Part shown: positions 17,075 through 25,570 of the stretch, one piece after another
Layout: each line of letters begins with the position of its first letter
Position numbering within the stretch: position 1 is the first letter of the stretch
Source: an uncultured Sulfitobacter sp.
GTDB taxonomy: Bacteria; Pseudomonadota; Alphaproteobacteria; Rhodobacterales; Rhodobacteraceae
DNA: 64,000 nucleotides
NCBI GenBank assembly: GCA_913060815.1
Contig: CAJXSZ010000007.1
Span: 1 to 64,000, forward strand
Direction of reading: 5' to 3'
Notes under the pieces: generated by a model
Seen by the model: the letters and a program-made list of their open reading frames with translations, nothing else
What the model was told of the DNA's origin: nothing
Databases searched by the model: none
Translations under genes and position numbers: made by a program

Positions 17075-18315
17075 GCCTGCCCAGATGGTCGCAGATGTGG
17101 CGCGTGTTTGGACGTATCGGCGTGCTTTCCTTCGGTGGCCCTGCCGCCCAGATCGCGCTCATGCACCGAGAATTGGTAGAGACCCGCGACTGGCTTTCCG
17201 AGCAGGAATACCTGCGTGCGCTCAGCCTGTGCATGTTGTTGCCCGGCCCCGAGGCCATGCAGCTGGCCACCTATGCAGGCTGGCGGCTGCGCGGCACAGC
17301 AGGTGGTTTGCTGGCCGGCCTTCTGTTCGTAATTCCCGGTGCAATGGTTATTGCCCTACTGGCCCTGCTGTACGCGAGCTACGGTCAACTCCCCTTGGTC
17401 CAAGCCGCGTTTCTGGGGATCAAGGCTGCCGTAATCGTCGTCGTCTTTCAGGCTCTCCTCAAGGTTGCGCGCAAGGCCTTGGTGGGACCGCAAGGATGGG
17501 TCCTCGCTGGTCTGTCGTTTCTGGCGCTCTTCGTCTTTGACACCCCCTTCCCCCTCATCATTGTCGCAGCAGGCGCATGGGGAATGTGGCGCGCAGGTCA
17601 GACCACTGCGAGTGCACCACCTGCGCCCGTGGCGTTCTCACCTGCCCGCGTGGTCGCGCTCTGGGGCAGCCTGTGGGCCGCGCCCTTGCTTCTCGTTTGG
17701 GCGTTGGATGCCGATTTCATGCTGCAACTGGGGCTATTCTTCTCCAAACTTGCGGTTGTCACCTTTGGCGGCGCCTATGCGGTTTTGGGCTATATGACCC
17801 AAACAGTCGTTTCCGATCTGGGCTGGATCACTACGGAACAGATGATCGACGCGCTTGGACTGGCTGAAACAACGCCTGGCCCGCTTATTCTGGTAACCGA
17901 ATTTGTGGCCCTTCTGGCCGGGTTTGCGCAATCGGGCCTGAGCGGCGCGATTGCCGCAGGAATGCTCGCTCTATGGGTGACGTTCACGCCGTGTTTTTTG
18001 TGGATCTTCCTCGCGGGACCCTATCTGGACCGCCTCAGTGCACAACCGCGCCTGACCGCTGGCCTCACCGCCATCACCGCAGCGGTGGTGGGCGTGATTG
18101 CCAACCTTGCGCTTTGGTTTGCGCTGCATGTGCTGTTTGAGGACGTTGGAAGCGCCCAGAAGATTGCGGTACCCATCCCTGTCTGGAGCTCTCTGAATAC
18201 CACCGCCCTCATGCTCACAGGATTTGCGACGGTGCTGATGATCGCCCTACGCATCGGATTTGTCCCCGCGATGATCCTCCTCGCAATCTGCGGCATTGCG
18301 ATCCCGCTGTTCTGA
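17071..18315 (+). CDS. chrA: chromate efflux transporter, long-form CHR family
   Basis: A 414-residue inner-membrane protein with two homologous halves of the CHR family. Each half shows the family motif region: FGRIGVLSFGGPAAQIALMH near residue 12 and FFSKLAVVTFGGAYAVLGYM near 225, followed by GLAETTPGPLILVTEF. It exports chromate, probably driven by the membrane potential. It overlaps the ChrB-like gene by four bases, so the two form one translational unit. Confidence 0.92.
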   Translation: MSLPRWSQMWRVFGRIGVLSFGGPAAQIALMHRELVETRDWLSEQEYLRALSLCMLLPGPEAMQLATYAGWRLRGTAGGLLAGLLFVIPGAMVIALLALLYASYGQLPLVQAAFLGIKAAVIVVVFQALLKVARKALVGPQGWVLAGLSFLALFVFDTPFPLIIVAAGAWGMWRAGQTTASAPPAPVAFSPARVVALWGSLWAAPLLLVWALDADFMLQLGLFFSKLAVVTFGGAYAVLGYMTQTVVSDLGWITTEQMIDALGLAETTPGPLILVTEFVALLAGFAQSGLSGAIAAGMLALWVTFTPCFLWIFLAGPYLDRLSAQPRLTAGLTAITAAVVGVIANLALWFALHVLFEDVGSAQKIAVPIPVWSSLNTTALMLTGFATVLMIALRIGFVPAMILLAICGIAIPLF

Positions 18316-18386
18316 GCATGCCGCCCCTTTCATCCCCGATGGAATCACCTATGATGAGAGCAATTGAACCTGTCGGGGGAGACGAG

Positions 18387-18872
18387 ATGAGTCGCACGAT
18401 CGACTATGGCAACCTCATGCACGATGCCATGCGCAGCCTGATCCGCAATGTCTTGCTGGATATCGCCGCAAATGGCCTGCCAGGAGCGCATCATTTCTTC
18501 ATCACCTTTGACACATCGCACCCCGATGCCGAACTGGCCGACTGGCTGTCTGACCGCTATCCGGACGAGATGACCGTAGTGATGCAGCACTGGTATGACG
18601 GGCTTGAAGTGACCGATGACGGCTTTTCCATCACGCTTAATTTTGGCGACGCGCCCGAGCCGCTGTATATCCCCTATGATGCAATCCGTACCTTTGTGGA
18701 CCCTTCCGTTGAGTTTGGCCTGCGCTTCGAGCAGCAGGGCGAAGACGGCCAGAAAGACGAGGAAAGCGCAGAAGACACCCTGCCCCAGACGGAAGAATCG
18801 GAACTCGAGGTGCAGGAACCCCCTGCCAAGGACGCCGAAATTGTCTCTCTGGACAGTTTTCGCAAGAGTTGA
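18387..18872 (+). CDS. sspB: SspB-family ClpXP adaptor protein
   Basis: A 161-residue protein with the alphaproteobacterial SspB fold: MSRTIDYGNLMHDAMRSL at the start, HHFFITFDTSHPD and EMTVVMQHWYDGL in the core, then an acidic flexible tail (EESAEDTLPQTEESELEVQE) ending in a short conserved segment (EIVSLDSFRKS) that would contact ClpX. SspB tethers ssrA-tagged and other substrates to ClpXP. The ATG at 18387 has a GGGGAGACGAG site; earlier in-frame ATGs lie in non-conserved sequence. fumC follows on the same strand. Confidence 0.88.
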   Translation: MSRTIDYGNLMHDAMRSLIRNVLLDIAANGLPGAHHFFITFDTSHPDAELADWLSDRYPDEMTVVMQHWYDGLEVTDDGFSITLNFGDAPEPLYIPYDAIRTFVDPSVEFGLRFEQQGEDGQKDEESAEDTLPQTEESELEVQEPPAKDAEIVSLDSFRKS

Positions 18873-18934
18873 CCTAGCGCGCCGCCAGACCAGCCGCTAA
18901 ACAGCCCCAAATATCTTGTCTACAGGAGCGCCCC

Positions 18935-20326
18935 ATGGCCGATACCCGCACAGAAACCGACAGCTTTGGCCCGTTGGAGGTTTCTTCCGAAAAATATTGG
19001 GGCGCACAGACCCAGCGTTCAATCATCAACTTCCCCATTGGTTGGGAGAAGCAGCCTGTGGCCATCGTGCGTGCCTTGGGCGTGATCAAGCAGGCGTGCG
19101 CCGAGGCCAATATGGCCCAAGGATCACTGGACGAGGCCCGCGGCAAAGCGATTGTTCAGGCGGCAAGCGAAGTCGTGGCAGGCAAATTCGACGACAACTT
19201 CCCACTCGTCGTATGGCAGACGGGTTCGGGCACACAGTCCAACATGAATGCCAATGAAGTCATCGCCAACCGCGCAATCGAGATTATGGGCGGTGTGATC
19301 GGCTCCAAAGATCCCGTGCACCCCAATGATCACTGCAACATGGGGCAATCCTCGAACGACACCTTTCCCACTGCGATGCACATCGCCACAGCGCGTACCG
19401 CTCATGATGTGCTGCTACCAGGATTGCGCAAACTGCACGCAGGGCTGGAAGCGAAGGTCGCTGAATTCGACGGCATCATCAAGATTGGCCGCACCCACAC
19501 ACAAGACGCGACACCGCTGACGCTGTCTCAGGAATTTTCAGGTTATGCCCATCAGGTCGCAATGGGTATCGCGCGGGTTGAGCAAGGTTTGGGTCGCATT
19601 TACGAGCTGGCCCAAGGCGGCACTGCTGTCGGCACGGGCCTGAACACCAAAGTTGGCTGGGCCGAGACTGTCGCCGCGAACATGGCACGTATCTCCGACC
19701 TGCCGTTTGTTACCGCGCCCAACAAATTCGAAGCGCTCGCTGCCCATGACGCAATGGTCGAGATTTCGGGCCATTTGAAAACCGTGGCCGCAAGCCTCTT
19801 TAAAATCGCAAATGACATCCGCCTCTTGGGCTCTGGCCCGCGATGCGGCTTAGGCGAATTGATCCTGCCCGAGAACGAGCCAGGCTCGTCCATCATGCCA
19901 GGCAAAGTGAACCCGACCCAATGCGAAGCGCTGACCCAAGTCTGCGCGCATGTCTTCGGCAATGACGCCGCTGTCGGGTTTGCAGGCTCCCAAGGTCATT
20001 TCGAGCTCAACGTGTATAAGCCCATGATGGCCTATAACGTCTTGCAATCCATGCAGCTTTTGGGCGATGCGGCCTCTGCCTTTACCGACAATCTGGTGGC
20101 TGACCTCAAGGCAGATCCCGTGCGCATCGAAAAATTGATGCGCGAGTCCCTGATGCTTGTCACGGCACTGGCCCCCGAGATCGGCTATGACAATGCCACT
20201 AAGGTCGCGAAAACTGCCCATAAGAACGGCACCACCCTTAAGGAAGAGGCCATTGCTCTTGGATTTGTGGATGAGGCAACCTTCGACCGCGTGGTGCGGC
20301 CCGAAAATATGATCGGACCTAAGTGA
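18935..20326 (+). CDS. fumC: class II fumarate hydratase
   Basis: A 463-residue TCA-cycle enzyme interconverting fumarate and malate. The aspartase/fumarase signature [11 protein letters not shown] and the blocks [32 protein letters not shown] and [16 protein letters not shown] are all present, so the active site is complete. An AGGAG site precedes the ATG. Its TGA overlaps the GTG start of the next small gene. Confidence 0.96.
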   Translation: MADTRTETDSFGPLEVSSEKYWGAQTQRSIINFPIGWEKQPVAIVRALGVIKQACAEANMAQGSLDEARGKAIVQAASEVVAGKFDDNFPLVVWQTGSGTQSNMNANEVIANRAIEIMGGVIGSKDPVHPNDHCNMGQSSNDTFPTAMHIATARTAHDVLLPGLRKLHAGLEAKVAEFDGIIKIGRTHTQDATPLTLSQEFSGYAHQVAMGIARVEQGLGRIYELAQGGTAVGTGLNTKVGWAETVAANMARISDLPFVTAPNKFEALAAHDAMVEISGHLKTVAASLFKIANDIRLLGSGPRCGLGELILPENEPGSSIMPGKVNPTQCEALTQVCAHVFGNDAAVGFAGSQGHFELNVYKPMMAYNVLQSMQLLGDAASAFTDNLVADLKADPVRIEKLMRESLMLVTALAPEIGYDNATKVAKTAHKNGTTLKEEAIALGFVDEATFDRVVRPENMIGPK

Positions 20327-20499
20327 GCGCGCCAGTAAACCTCAATAAACTGCGCAAAGAGCGCGACCGCGCGGCGCGCAAAGCCCGCGCGGATGAGAAC
20401 AGCGTGCAATTTGATCAGACCAAAGCGCAAAAAGACGCCTTGAAGCAACGTGCCGAGCGTGCAGTACGCATGCTCGACGCACACAAGCGCGAGACATGA
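20323..20499 (+). CDS. small DUF4169-like protein
   Basis: A 58-residue very basic and charged protein ([20 protein letters not shown]... ending [12 protein letters not shown]) started by GTG at 20323 inside the fumC stop codon. It resembles the DUF4169 family found behind fumC in many Rhodobacterales. Its stop overlaps the ATG of the next gene, so fumC and both small genes form a tightly coupled unit. A long amphipathic helix is likely; the function is unknown. Confidence 0.8.
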   Translation: MSAPVNLNKLRKERDRAARKARADENSVQFDQTKAQKDALKQRAERAVRMLDAHKRET

Positions 20500-20729
20500 C
20501 GGCACGCCCTGTCAAACACTCCGTCACATTGCACGGGCACCGCACGTCCATATCGTTGGAAGCACCATTCTGGTCAGAGTTGCGTAAGATCGCGCGGGAA
20601 AAATCCATCCCGATCAACGCCTTGGTGGCCCAGATTGATGCAGCGCGGGGCATGGACAGCGGCCTTGCCTCAGCCATCCGCGTTTATGTACTTGAGACGT
20701 TAAAGGATCGTTCGTCCAAGGCGGACTAA
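20496..20729 (+). CDS. ribbon-helix-helix domain protein
   Basis: A 77-residue protein with KHSVTLHGHRTSISLEAPFWSELRKIA, the strand and first helix of a ribbon-helix-helix fold, followed by IPINALVAQIDAARG and SAIRVYVLETLKD. Proteins of this family are predicted DNA binders; some alphaproteobacterial members are annotated without proven targets. It overlaps the DUF4169-like gene (ATGA) and ends the fumC unit. It may be a regulator, but no operator can be assigned. Confidence 0.8.
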   Translation: MTARPVKHSVTLHGHRTSISLEAPFWSELRKIAREKSIPINALVAQIDAARGMDSGLASAIRVYVLETLKDRSSKAD

Positions 20730-20786
20730 CCTGCGACCATGGGCACGCAATAGCCAACCCACGGTCAAAATGGTCAAAACAGCGGC

Positions 20787-21680
20787 CTAAGCCACTGACG
20801 CGTCATATATTTTGCGGATGTTCGCGCTAAGGGCTGCGTTAAACTCTGCATCCGACATCTTCACGTTCAGCCCTTCGGCCAATGCGCGGCTAAAGCTCGC
20901 AATCATCTTGTGGTTTTGGGAGAGCAGATCACAGGCCATCTCGGTCGAGTAGCCCCCTGACAGCGCAACAACACGCAGCACACGCGGATGATCCGCTGCC
21001 GCATCATAGAGGCCTGCCTTGCTCGGAATTGTCAGCTTGAGAATAACATCAACATCCTCAGGCAAAGCATTAAGATGCTTCATCAATTCAGCTTCGAGCA
21101 TATCTTCTGCCTCGGCTTTGGTCGCGCTCTCGATATGGACCTCTGGCTCCACAATCGGGACCAGACCTGCCGCGGAAACCTGACGCGCCACCTCAAACTG
21201 TTGGGCGACGACATCTGCGATACCCTTGGCGTTGGCCTTCAAGATAAGCGAGCGTTCCTTGGTCCCAAAAATGCCTTTCTCGTTGGCCTTGGCCAACAGT
21301 ACATCCAGATCGGGCATAGGCTTGAGCATCTGAACATCGTTAGCTTCATCGGCAAGCCCCTTGTCGATCTTCAAAAACGGTACAACGCCGCGCTCTTCCC
21401 AGAGCAGCTGCGCCGTTGGTTTGCCGTTGATCTCGCTGTCCATCGTCCGCTCGAACAGGATTGCCCCCAACACTTTGTCCGCTGTGAAATCATCCGCAAG
21501 AATGATCCGGCTACGCATCGCATGAACAGCGGCGTACATTTCCACATCGCCCGAATAATCCGCTGGCTCAACCCCGTATTGCGCCAGCGCTTTCGGCGTA
21601 GAGCCGCCCGATTGATCCAATGCAGCGATAAACCCGGCTGCGGTTGCCATACGGGTGCGTTGTGCGTCTTTAGAGGCCAT
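20787..21680 (-). CDS. fda: class I fructose-bisphosphate aldolase
   Basis: A 297-residue Schiff-base aldolase of the bacterial type. The N-terminal FIAALDQSGGSTPKAL is characteristic of this aldolase group; the Schiff-base lysine is expected in VILKLTIPSKAGLY, and the phosphate-binding LSGGYSTEMACDLL follows. It splits or makes fructose 1,6-bisphosphate. The start has an AGGTAGG site. It stands alone, convergent with the fumC unit. Confidence 0.9.
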   Translation of the reverse strand: MASKDAQRTRMATAAGFIAALDQSGGSTPKALAQYGVEPADYSGDVEMYAAVHAMRSRIILADDFTADKVLGAILFERTMDSEINGKPTAQLLWEERGVVPFLKIDKGLADEANDVQMLKPMPDLDVLLAKANEKGIFGTKERSLILKANAKGIADVVAQQFEVARQVSAAGLVPIVEPEVHIESATKAEAEDMLEAELMKHLNALPEDVDVILKLTIPSKAGLYDAAADHPRVLRVVALSGGYSTEMACDLLSQNHKMIASFSRALAEGLNVKMSDAEFNAALSANIRKIYDASVA

Positions 21681-21762
21681 GAAACCTACCTTTACTCAGA
21701 GTAACATCAATTTCCCCCGTTCTAGAGGGTTCACGAAGCCAGCGCCAGACGCTTTAGCCGTG

Positions 21763-23115
21763 TTACCGCTCACGCTGCGTCAGCGTCAGGCGAATTCCGT
21801 CTTTTGCCCGCACTGTCAGATGGGCGACAGGTACGGGGGTTGGCCCCATGCTCAAACGGTAGTCGCGTAGAATACGGCTCAGGATCAGCGGCCCTTCGAT
21901 CATCGCGAACCCTGCCCCGGGGCACACCCGCGCCCCTGCGCTGAACGGGATAAAGGCGTCACGCTGGCAAGCCTTGCCATTCTCCGTCTGCCAGCGGTCA
22001 GGATCGAACCCGTCAGGGTTGTCCCAGAGCCGCGTGTGGCGATGCAGATGCCACGGGCTTATCACCAGTTGCGAACCACGGCGCACATCACGGTCCCTCA
22101 TCACTTCAGGACAGGCATTCTCCCTCACCATCATCGGGACAGGCGGATAAAGGCGCAGCGTCTCGCGGAAGACATCACGGCTCAGGCGCAGATTGCTCAT
22201 CACGCTGAAATCGCAGTTCTCAAGCACCTGCGCCTCTTCCGCCAACTTCTCCTGCCACTCAGGATAAAGCGCCATCAGATAGAGCGCCCAGGCCAATGTT
22301 GACGCGCTTGTCTCATGCCCTGCCAGAAAGAAAATCGCGACCTGATCAACCATCTCTTCGGTGGTGAACATCTCACTTGTCTCAGGATCTGCCGTAGTCA
22401 TGATCTTGGTCGCCAGATCATCGGGCGCGGTCCCCGAGGCAATCTCCTCCGCCCGCATTTGCGTCATCTGTGTGATCAATGCACGAATGCGGGCCGCGCT
22501 GCGTGTAGTGTCACGGCGAAACAGGCGCGGCATCCAGCGGGGCAAAGGCACAAGGGCGGCCAAGTTCAGGATCGGCTGACTGCGCTGGTAGGTTTTAAAT
22601 TCTTCAAAAACATCGCGAGCCATATGATGTTCAATGGGCAGCGAAAACAGCGTGCGAAAGATCACGTCCGCCGCCGCATGGCTCGTCTCTTCCTCAATCT
22701 CGATTTCGCGCCCCAAGTGCTCTCCAAGTCGTGCCGCCGCCGCCTCGGATGCATCCCACATGGCGGCGAATGTCTCCCGCAGGCGGCCGCCCTCGAACGC
22801 GGGATCAATAATCCGTCGCTGGCGCTTCCACGTCTTACCATTGGTGACAAAGACGGAATTGCCCAAGAGCGGCCGCAGCCCCTCGTTCACACGGGTTGAC
22901 TTGGGGAAATCATCCGGCCGCTCCTTGAGCACCCGCTGCACTAACTCTGGCTGGTTAATCAGATAGCTACGGAAAAACGGCGTGCGAAACTCGGCCATCC
23001 ATGCACGGTACAGGCGCGCAGGCTGCGCAGAGAGGATATCCGCGCGAAACAACTTGGCATAGCGCCACAGCGATACCTTGTCAGGGCGTGGGACAGGTTT
23101 TGGCGGCAAGGTCAT
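21763..23115 (-). CDS. cytochrome P450
   Basis: A 450-residue soluble P450. The oxygen-binding I-helix is FFLAGHETSASTLAWAL, the K-helix FRETLRLYPPVPMMVRE, and the haem cysteine sits in PFSAGARVCPGAG. It looks like the CYP102/CYP4-like bacterial branch rather than a class with fused reductase; no ferredoxin or reductase gene is adjacent. Its ATG overlaps the stop of the upstream hydrolase-like gene (ATGA), so both are made together. The substrate cannot be told from sequence. Confidence 0.92.
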   Translation of the reverse strand: MTLPPKPVPRPDKVSLWRYAKLFRADILSAQPARLYRAWMAEFRTPFFRSYLINQPELVQRVLKERPDDFPKSTRVNEGLRPLLGNSVFVTNGKTWKRQRRIIDPAFEGGRLRETFAAMWDASEAAAARLGEHLGREIEIEEETSHAAADVIFRTLFSLPIEHHMARDVFEEFKTYQRSQPILNLAALVPLPRWMPRLFRRDTTRSAARIRALITQMTQMRAEEIASGTAPDDLATKIMTTADPETSEMFTTEEMVDQVAIFFLAGHETSASTLAWALYLMALYPEWQEKLAEEAQVLENCDFSVMSNLRLSRDVFRETLRLYPPVPMMVRENACPEVMRDRDVRRGSQLVISPWHLHRHTRLWDNPDGFDPDRWQTENGKACQRDAFIPFSAGARVCPGAGFAMIEGPLILSRILRDYRLSMGPTPVPVAHLTVRAKDGIRLTLTQRER

Positions 23116-24365
23116 GGCGCTGTACTCGTGAATTTATTGACCGCCTTGGTAATACGCGATTTCGATGCAGGGCGGTCACGGTAGCGCGCCGCGAGCGTGC
23201 GCGGTCCAGCCGTGATCTGGAAATAATCATAGTCACGCGGGCGGTCAAAAGCGCAGAGATACTGAAAATGCAGGTGAAAGAAACGCCAGCGCAGTGCCTT
23301 CCAGCGTGCAGGACTAAGCGACTGGGTGAAAGCCGCGGAAAAGACCAGAGGCCACTTTTGGTCAGGCGGTGCCACCCCGCTTACTGCAACGGGATCACAC
23401 AGCGCAAAGGCGCAGCCATCACCCGGAGCGGTGACATCGACCCAAGTGAGCGCATCAGATGTGCTCAGATAGGCAAGATCACCGCGCAAACGGTAGGCAT
23501 TGCGCAAGAAGGACACCATCGGCACCACCTGCCCCAAGCTGAGGAACGCGAGGGGGGGGCCATCACTTGGCACGCGCTCTGCACGGATTAGATCAGCAAG
23601 CACCGACACCCCCAGATGCGCGCCCGAAGAATGCCCCACCACCAGAACCTCATCCACATCGCTTTGCAACGCTTCGGCAATTGCCTCACCAAAGGCAGTC
23701 ATACGCGCCTCGAGCTCGGGCGTATTCGCGCCTTTTGTCGCGGCGCCATAGGAATAGTCGTGCATCAGATAGTAGGCGAAGAACTTGGCGTCCTTGGCTT
23801 TGAACCAGCGCAACGCCACTACGAAAACGGCCCCCCAGACAAGGGGTTTAAGCGCTTCAAGTGCCGGCACAGGGTTCGGACCCAATACGAGCGGCAAAAG
23901 ATCGAGGGAACGTGCTGCAACCAGTCCCAGCAAGACAGCCAGCACGAGCTGCACTAGCAACATTCCTACGGGATAAAGCGCCGCGATCACTGGCCCCTTG
24001 CGCAACTGCATCAACCGCCAGAGCGCACCGCTGCCAATGTAGACCCAAGCGGTGCGCAGCAGTTGCAGGTAGGTCGCTGGGATGGAGGTATCCATACTGG
24101 CGCGAACGATGTCTGACCACACCAGCACATCCACAGAGGCATCCACATGCGTACCGTCTATCAACCCTTTGATATTCCACCCGTATTGTGCGCCATTGGG
24201 GCGTGCCGAAAGCGACAATTCATAGCCTGAAATCTCCGCCTGTGCGGCCCCTTCCTTGCGGTAAAGCTCACGGTAGCGGCGCGGATGAATGGGATCATAG
24301 CCAGGAATGTAGAACACCGCTCGCCGCCGGACGGGTGCATCGTATTTATGCAAGGGTGCAGCCAT
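23112..24365 (-). CDS. alpha/beta-hydrolase-like membrane protein of unknown substrate
   Basis: A 417-residue protein. The N-terminal part starts RRAVFYIPGYDPIHPRRYRELYR; a central stretch holds two or three hydrophobic segments (VGMLLVQLVLAVLLGLVAA, LVWGAVFVVALRWF); then comes VLVVGHSSGAHLGVSVLADL, a nucleophile elbow of the form GHSSG. Together these suggest a membrane-bound serine hydrolase. Coupling to the P450 by a four-base overlap suggests that both act on one lipophilic compound, but that is inference. Confidence 0.65.
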   Translation of the reverse strand: MAAPLHKYDAPVRRRAVFYIPGYDPIHPRRYRELYRKEGAAQAEISGYELSLSARPNGAQYGWNIKGLIDGTHVDASVDVLVWSDIVRASMDTSIPATYLQLLRTAWVYIGSGALWRLMQLRKGPVIAALYPVGMLLVQLVLAVLLGLVAARSLDLLPLVLGPNPVPALEALKPLVWGAVFVVALRWFKAKDAKFFAYYLMHDYSYGAATKGANTPELEARMTAFGEAIAEALQSDVDEVLVVGHSSGAHLGVSVLADLIRAERVPSDGPPLAFLSLGQVVPMVSFLRNAYRLRGDLAYLSTSDALTWVDVTAPGDGCAFALCDPVAVSGVAPPDQKWPLVFSAAFTQSLSPARWKALRWRFFHLHFQYLCAFDRPRDYDYFQITAGPRTLAARYRDRPASKSRITKAVNKFTSTAP

Positions 24366-24436
24366 GGCGCGGGATCAAACCTTTGGTCGTTTGCCCTATG
24401 CTAGCGCGGGTTTTCGGCCAAAGTAAGGCTTTTGAA

Positions 24437-25189
24437 TTACCCCAAAGCGCCAAGGGCCGGAAAGGTCTCGAGCAGCCAAAAGCTAAAGGTGGAAAACGCG
24501 CCTGTGAGCATGGCAACGCCCACAATGACCAGCAACACGCCCATCGCACGCTCAATGGTTTTCATGTGCTTTTTTAGCTTGTTCATCACGCCCACAGCGC
24601 GGGTCATAAACATCGCGGCAAGCAGAAACGGTATGCCCAGCCCCAGCGCGTAGACGCCAAGCAGCAGCGTCCCACGGCTCACGCTCGCCTCGGAGGCGGC
24701 CAGCGACAGGATAGCGCCCAGCTGTGGCCCGATACAGGGCGTCCAGCCGAACGCAAAGGCCAGTCCCAGCACATAGGCTCCAAACGAAGAGCCCCCCTTG
24801 TCTCCCGCATCCATACGCGCTTCACGGTCCAGAAAGCCGATGCGGTAGATGCCAAGGAAATGGATGCCAAAGACGATCACCACGACGCCAGAAATTTGGC
24901 TGAACAAGACTTGGTTTTGCAGGAAGAACGCGCCAAACGCCGATGCAGTAAAGCCCAACAGCAGGAATACTGTGCTCAGCCCCATTACAAAGAACAACGC
25001 TGCTATAATTGCACGCCGCCGCGCGCTGGCCTCCGAGCCAATATCATTGAGGCTCACCCCGCTCATATACGCGAGATAAGGCGGCACAATTGGCAGCACG
25101 CAGGGCGACAAAAAGCTGATGATCCCCGCCACAAGGGCGATGGTCATGGCGGGCAAGAGACTTGCGTCGATGAGTTCGATTCCAAACAT
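24437..25189 (-). CDS. ccdA: cytochrome c biogenesis protein CcdA (DsbD-like thiol transporter)
   Basis: A 250-residue membrane protein with six transmembrane segments. The two redox cysteines are seen in SPCVLPIVPPYLAY and GWTPCIGPQLGAILSLA, the normal CcdA pattern. It passes reducing power across the inner membrane to periplasmic thiol proteins for cytochrome c maturation. No ccm gene lies nearby. It is divergent from tusA. Confidence 0.92.
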   Translation of the reverse strand: MFGIELIDASLLPAMTIALVAGIISFLSPCVLPIVPPYLAYMSGVSLNDIGSEASARRRAIIAALFFVMGLSTVFLLLGFTASAFGAFFLQNQVLFSQISGVVVIVFGIHFLGIYRIGFLDREARMDAGDKGGSSFGAYVLGLAFAFGWTPCIGPQLGAILSLAASEASVSRGTLLLGVYALGLGIPFLLAAMFMTRAVGVMNKLKKHMKTIERAMGVLLVIVGVAMLTGAFSTFSFWLLETFPALGALG

Positions 25190-25282
25190 GTGCTACAGCT
25201 ATACTGCCCCGCGGATGGCGTCACCTGCCATCATGTCACAAGGCTGTGGACAGGTTGTAACATGCGGCCTACATCTGCGCGT

Positions 25283-25507
25283 ATGATACATGACCTTGAT
25301 GCCACAGGGCTGCTCTGCCCCCTACCCGTTCTCAAAGCGCGCAAGCGTTTGATGGCACTCGCTAACGGAGAGCGTTTACGCATGCGTGCCGATGATCCTG
25401 CGGCCATTGTCGATGTGCCGCATTTTTGTGCCGAGGCAGGGTATGCCCTGATCGAGAGCAGCGACGATGAAGGTGTCCAAGTCTATCTGATTGAAAAAAC
25501 GGCCTAG
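25283..25507 (+). CDS. TusA-family sulfurtransferase
   Basis: A 74-residue protein with the TusA signature: HDLDATGLLCPLPVLKARKRL, in which the cysteine of the CPxP motif would carry the persulfide. It delivers sulfur for tRNA thiolation or molybdenum cofactor and related pathways. The ATG at 25283 matches the family start; an in-frame ATG seven codons earlier adds unlikely residues. A stem-loop terminator follows the stop. Confidence 0.9.
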   Translation: MIHDLDATGLLCPLPVLKARKRLMALANGERLRMRADDPAAIVDVPHFCAEAGYALIESSDDEGVQVYLIEKTA

Positions 25508-25520
25508 TCTTTCCAACTGA

Positions 25521-25548
25521 AAAAGGCGGACCCTGAGGCCCGCCTTTT
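25521..25548. terminator. bidirectional stem-loop terminator between tusA and rne
   Basis: AAAAGGCGG at 25521-25529 pairs exactly with CCGCCTTTT at 25540-25548, with a ten-base loop. The run of A on one side and T on the other allows it to end both the plus-strand tusA and the minus-strand rne transcripts. Confidence 0.8.
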
Positions 25549-25570
25549 CCGCTTATGCTATTCCGAACGC

